Source: Verrucomicrobiota bacterium (lineage in GTDB: Bacteria > Verrucomicrobiota > Verrucomicrobiia > Chthoniobacterales > JAFAMB01). From it: a stretch of 6,402 nt of DNA. Where the stretch lies: the NCBI GenBank assembly GCA_019241095.1, contig JAFAXJ010000199.1:1-6402 (forward strand), given 5' to 3'. The notes below the pieces were generated by a model that was not told where the DNA came from, made no database searches, and saw only the letters and a program-made list of their open reading frames with translations. This document shows positions 6,161 to 6,402 of this stretch, in pieces. The number at the start of each line of letters is the position of its first letter. The first letter of the stretch is position 1. The position numbers were made by a program, and so were the translations under genes.

Positions 6161-6402
6161 TAAGGGTTTGCCCGATCCACCGGTTAGTCAGCCAAAACAG
6201 GCGATTTACTATCGCGCACTTTCGGGGCGCTAGCCCGGCCGCGAATGGAAGCCGAAACGATGCAGTCGGTGACGATCGAGGGTGTTTGAAACTAACGCTG
6301 GTCTCGAGCGTCTTGAGCAATCCAGACTCGGCCCACTCTCCTAACCTTGCCCTCCAAACCGGCAACTCAACAGCTACCCGCCCGTTGCACCCGCTCCCTC
6401 CG
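6161..6402. other. Right-edge stretch without a convincing gene
   Basis: No recognisable coding frame. A minus-strand frame of 71 codons (6150-6365) runs back into the TIM-barrel gene's end and has no family motif. A four-pair hairpin GGGC-GCTA-GCCC lies at 6225-6236. The last 60 bases are C-rich and purine-poor on the plus strand. This could be plain 3' flank or part of an interspersed repeat continuing past the window. Confidence 0.45.
6201..6215. repeat. 13-base direct repeat, copy 2, within a small hairpin after the TIM-barrel gene
   Basis: The second copy of GCGATTTACTATC continues to form a perfect five-pair hairpin, GCGAT-TTACT-ATCGC, about 40 bases after the TIM-barrel stop. No T-run follows, so it is not a clear terminator. 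The first copy lacks the right arm. Confidence 0.4.

Noticed and set aside
6150..6365. 71-codon minus-strand frame at the right edge
   Set aside because: It overlaps the end of the TIM-barrel gene antisense and shows no domain; I could not support it as a gene, though the area may be a repeat.

Overview
The window (roughly half G+C, single-contig style with short intergenic gaps) is bacterial and chromosomal in character. Nothing in it fixes the phylum. The mix of a sugar-acid dehydratase, a small CBS-pair protein and a sugar-acid operon fits a soil or plant-associated heterotroph; Verrucomicrobiota, Acidobacteriota or Pseudomonadota are all possible and I cannot separate them without a search.

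Layout, left to right: (1) the 3' end of an IlvD/Edd-family sugar-acid dehydratase on the plus strand, cut by the window edge; (2) a 314-base gene-free stretch; (3) a convergent minus-strand gene for a 138-residue protein made of two CBS domains, with a good sigma70-like promoter; (4) a 476-base gene-free stretch rich in short inverted repeats; (5) a tight three-gene minus-strand operon, transcribed in the order RuBisCO-like protein, DUF1537 sugar-acid kinase, NAD-dependent oxidoisomerase; (6) a 123-base divergent promoter region; (7) a plus-strand xylose-isomerase-like TIM-barrel enzyme; (8) a 242-base right edge without a convincing gene.

The centre of interest is the operon at 1627-5152. 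Its three families match the described D-apionate branch of D-apiose catabolism: ApnO oxidises and rearranges D-apionate to 3-oxo-isoapionate, OiaK (DUF1537) phosphorylates it to 3-oxo-isoapionate 4-phosphate, and a RuBisCO-like protein (OiaX decarboxylase or OiaT transcarboxylase/hydrolase) cuts the C-C bond. The divergent TIM-barrel enzyme may be a 3-oxo-isoapionate decarboxylase (OiaC-like) or another sugar isomerase/epimerase working on the same intermediates. The RuBisCO-like protein keeps nearly the whole RuBisCO catalytic set, including the carbamylatable lysine and the loop-6 lysine, but has serine where RuBisCO has Lys177. Functional assignments are by family and gene neighbourhood, not by experiment.
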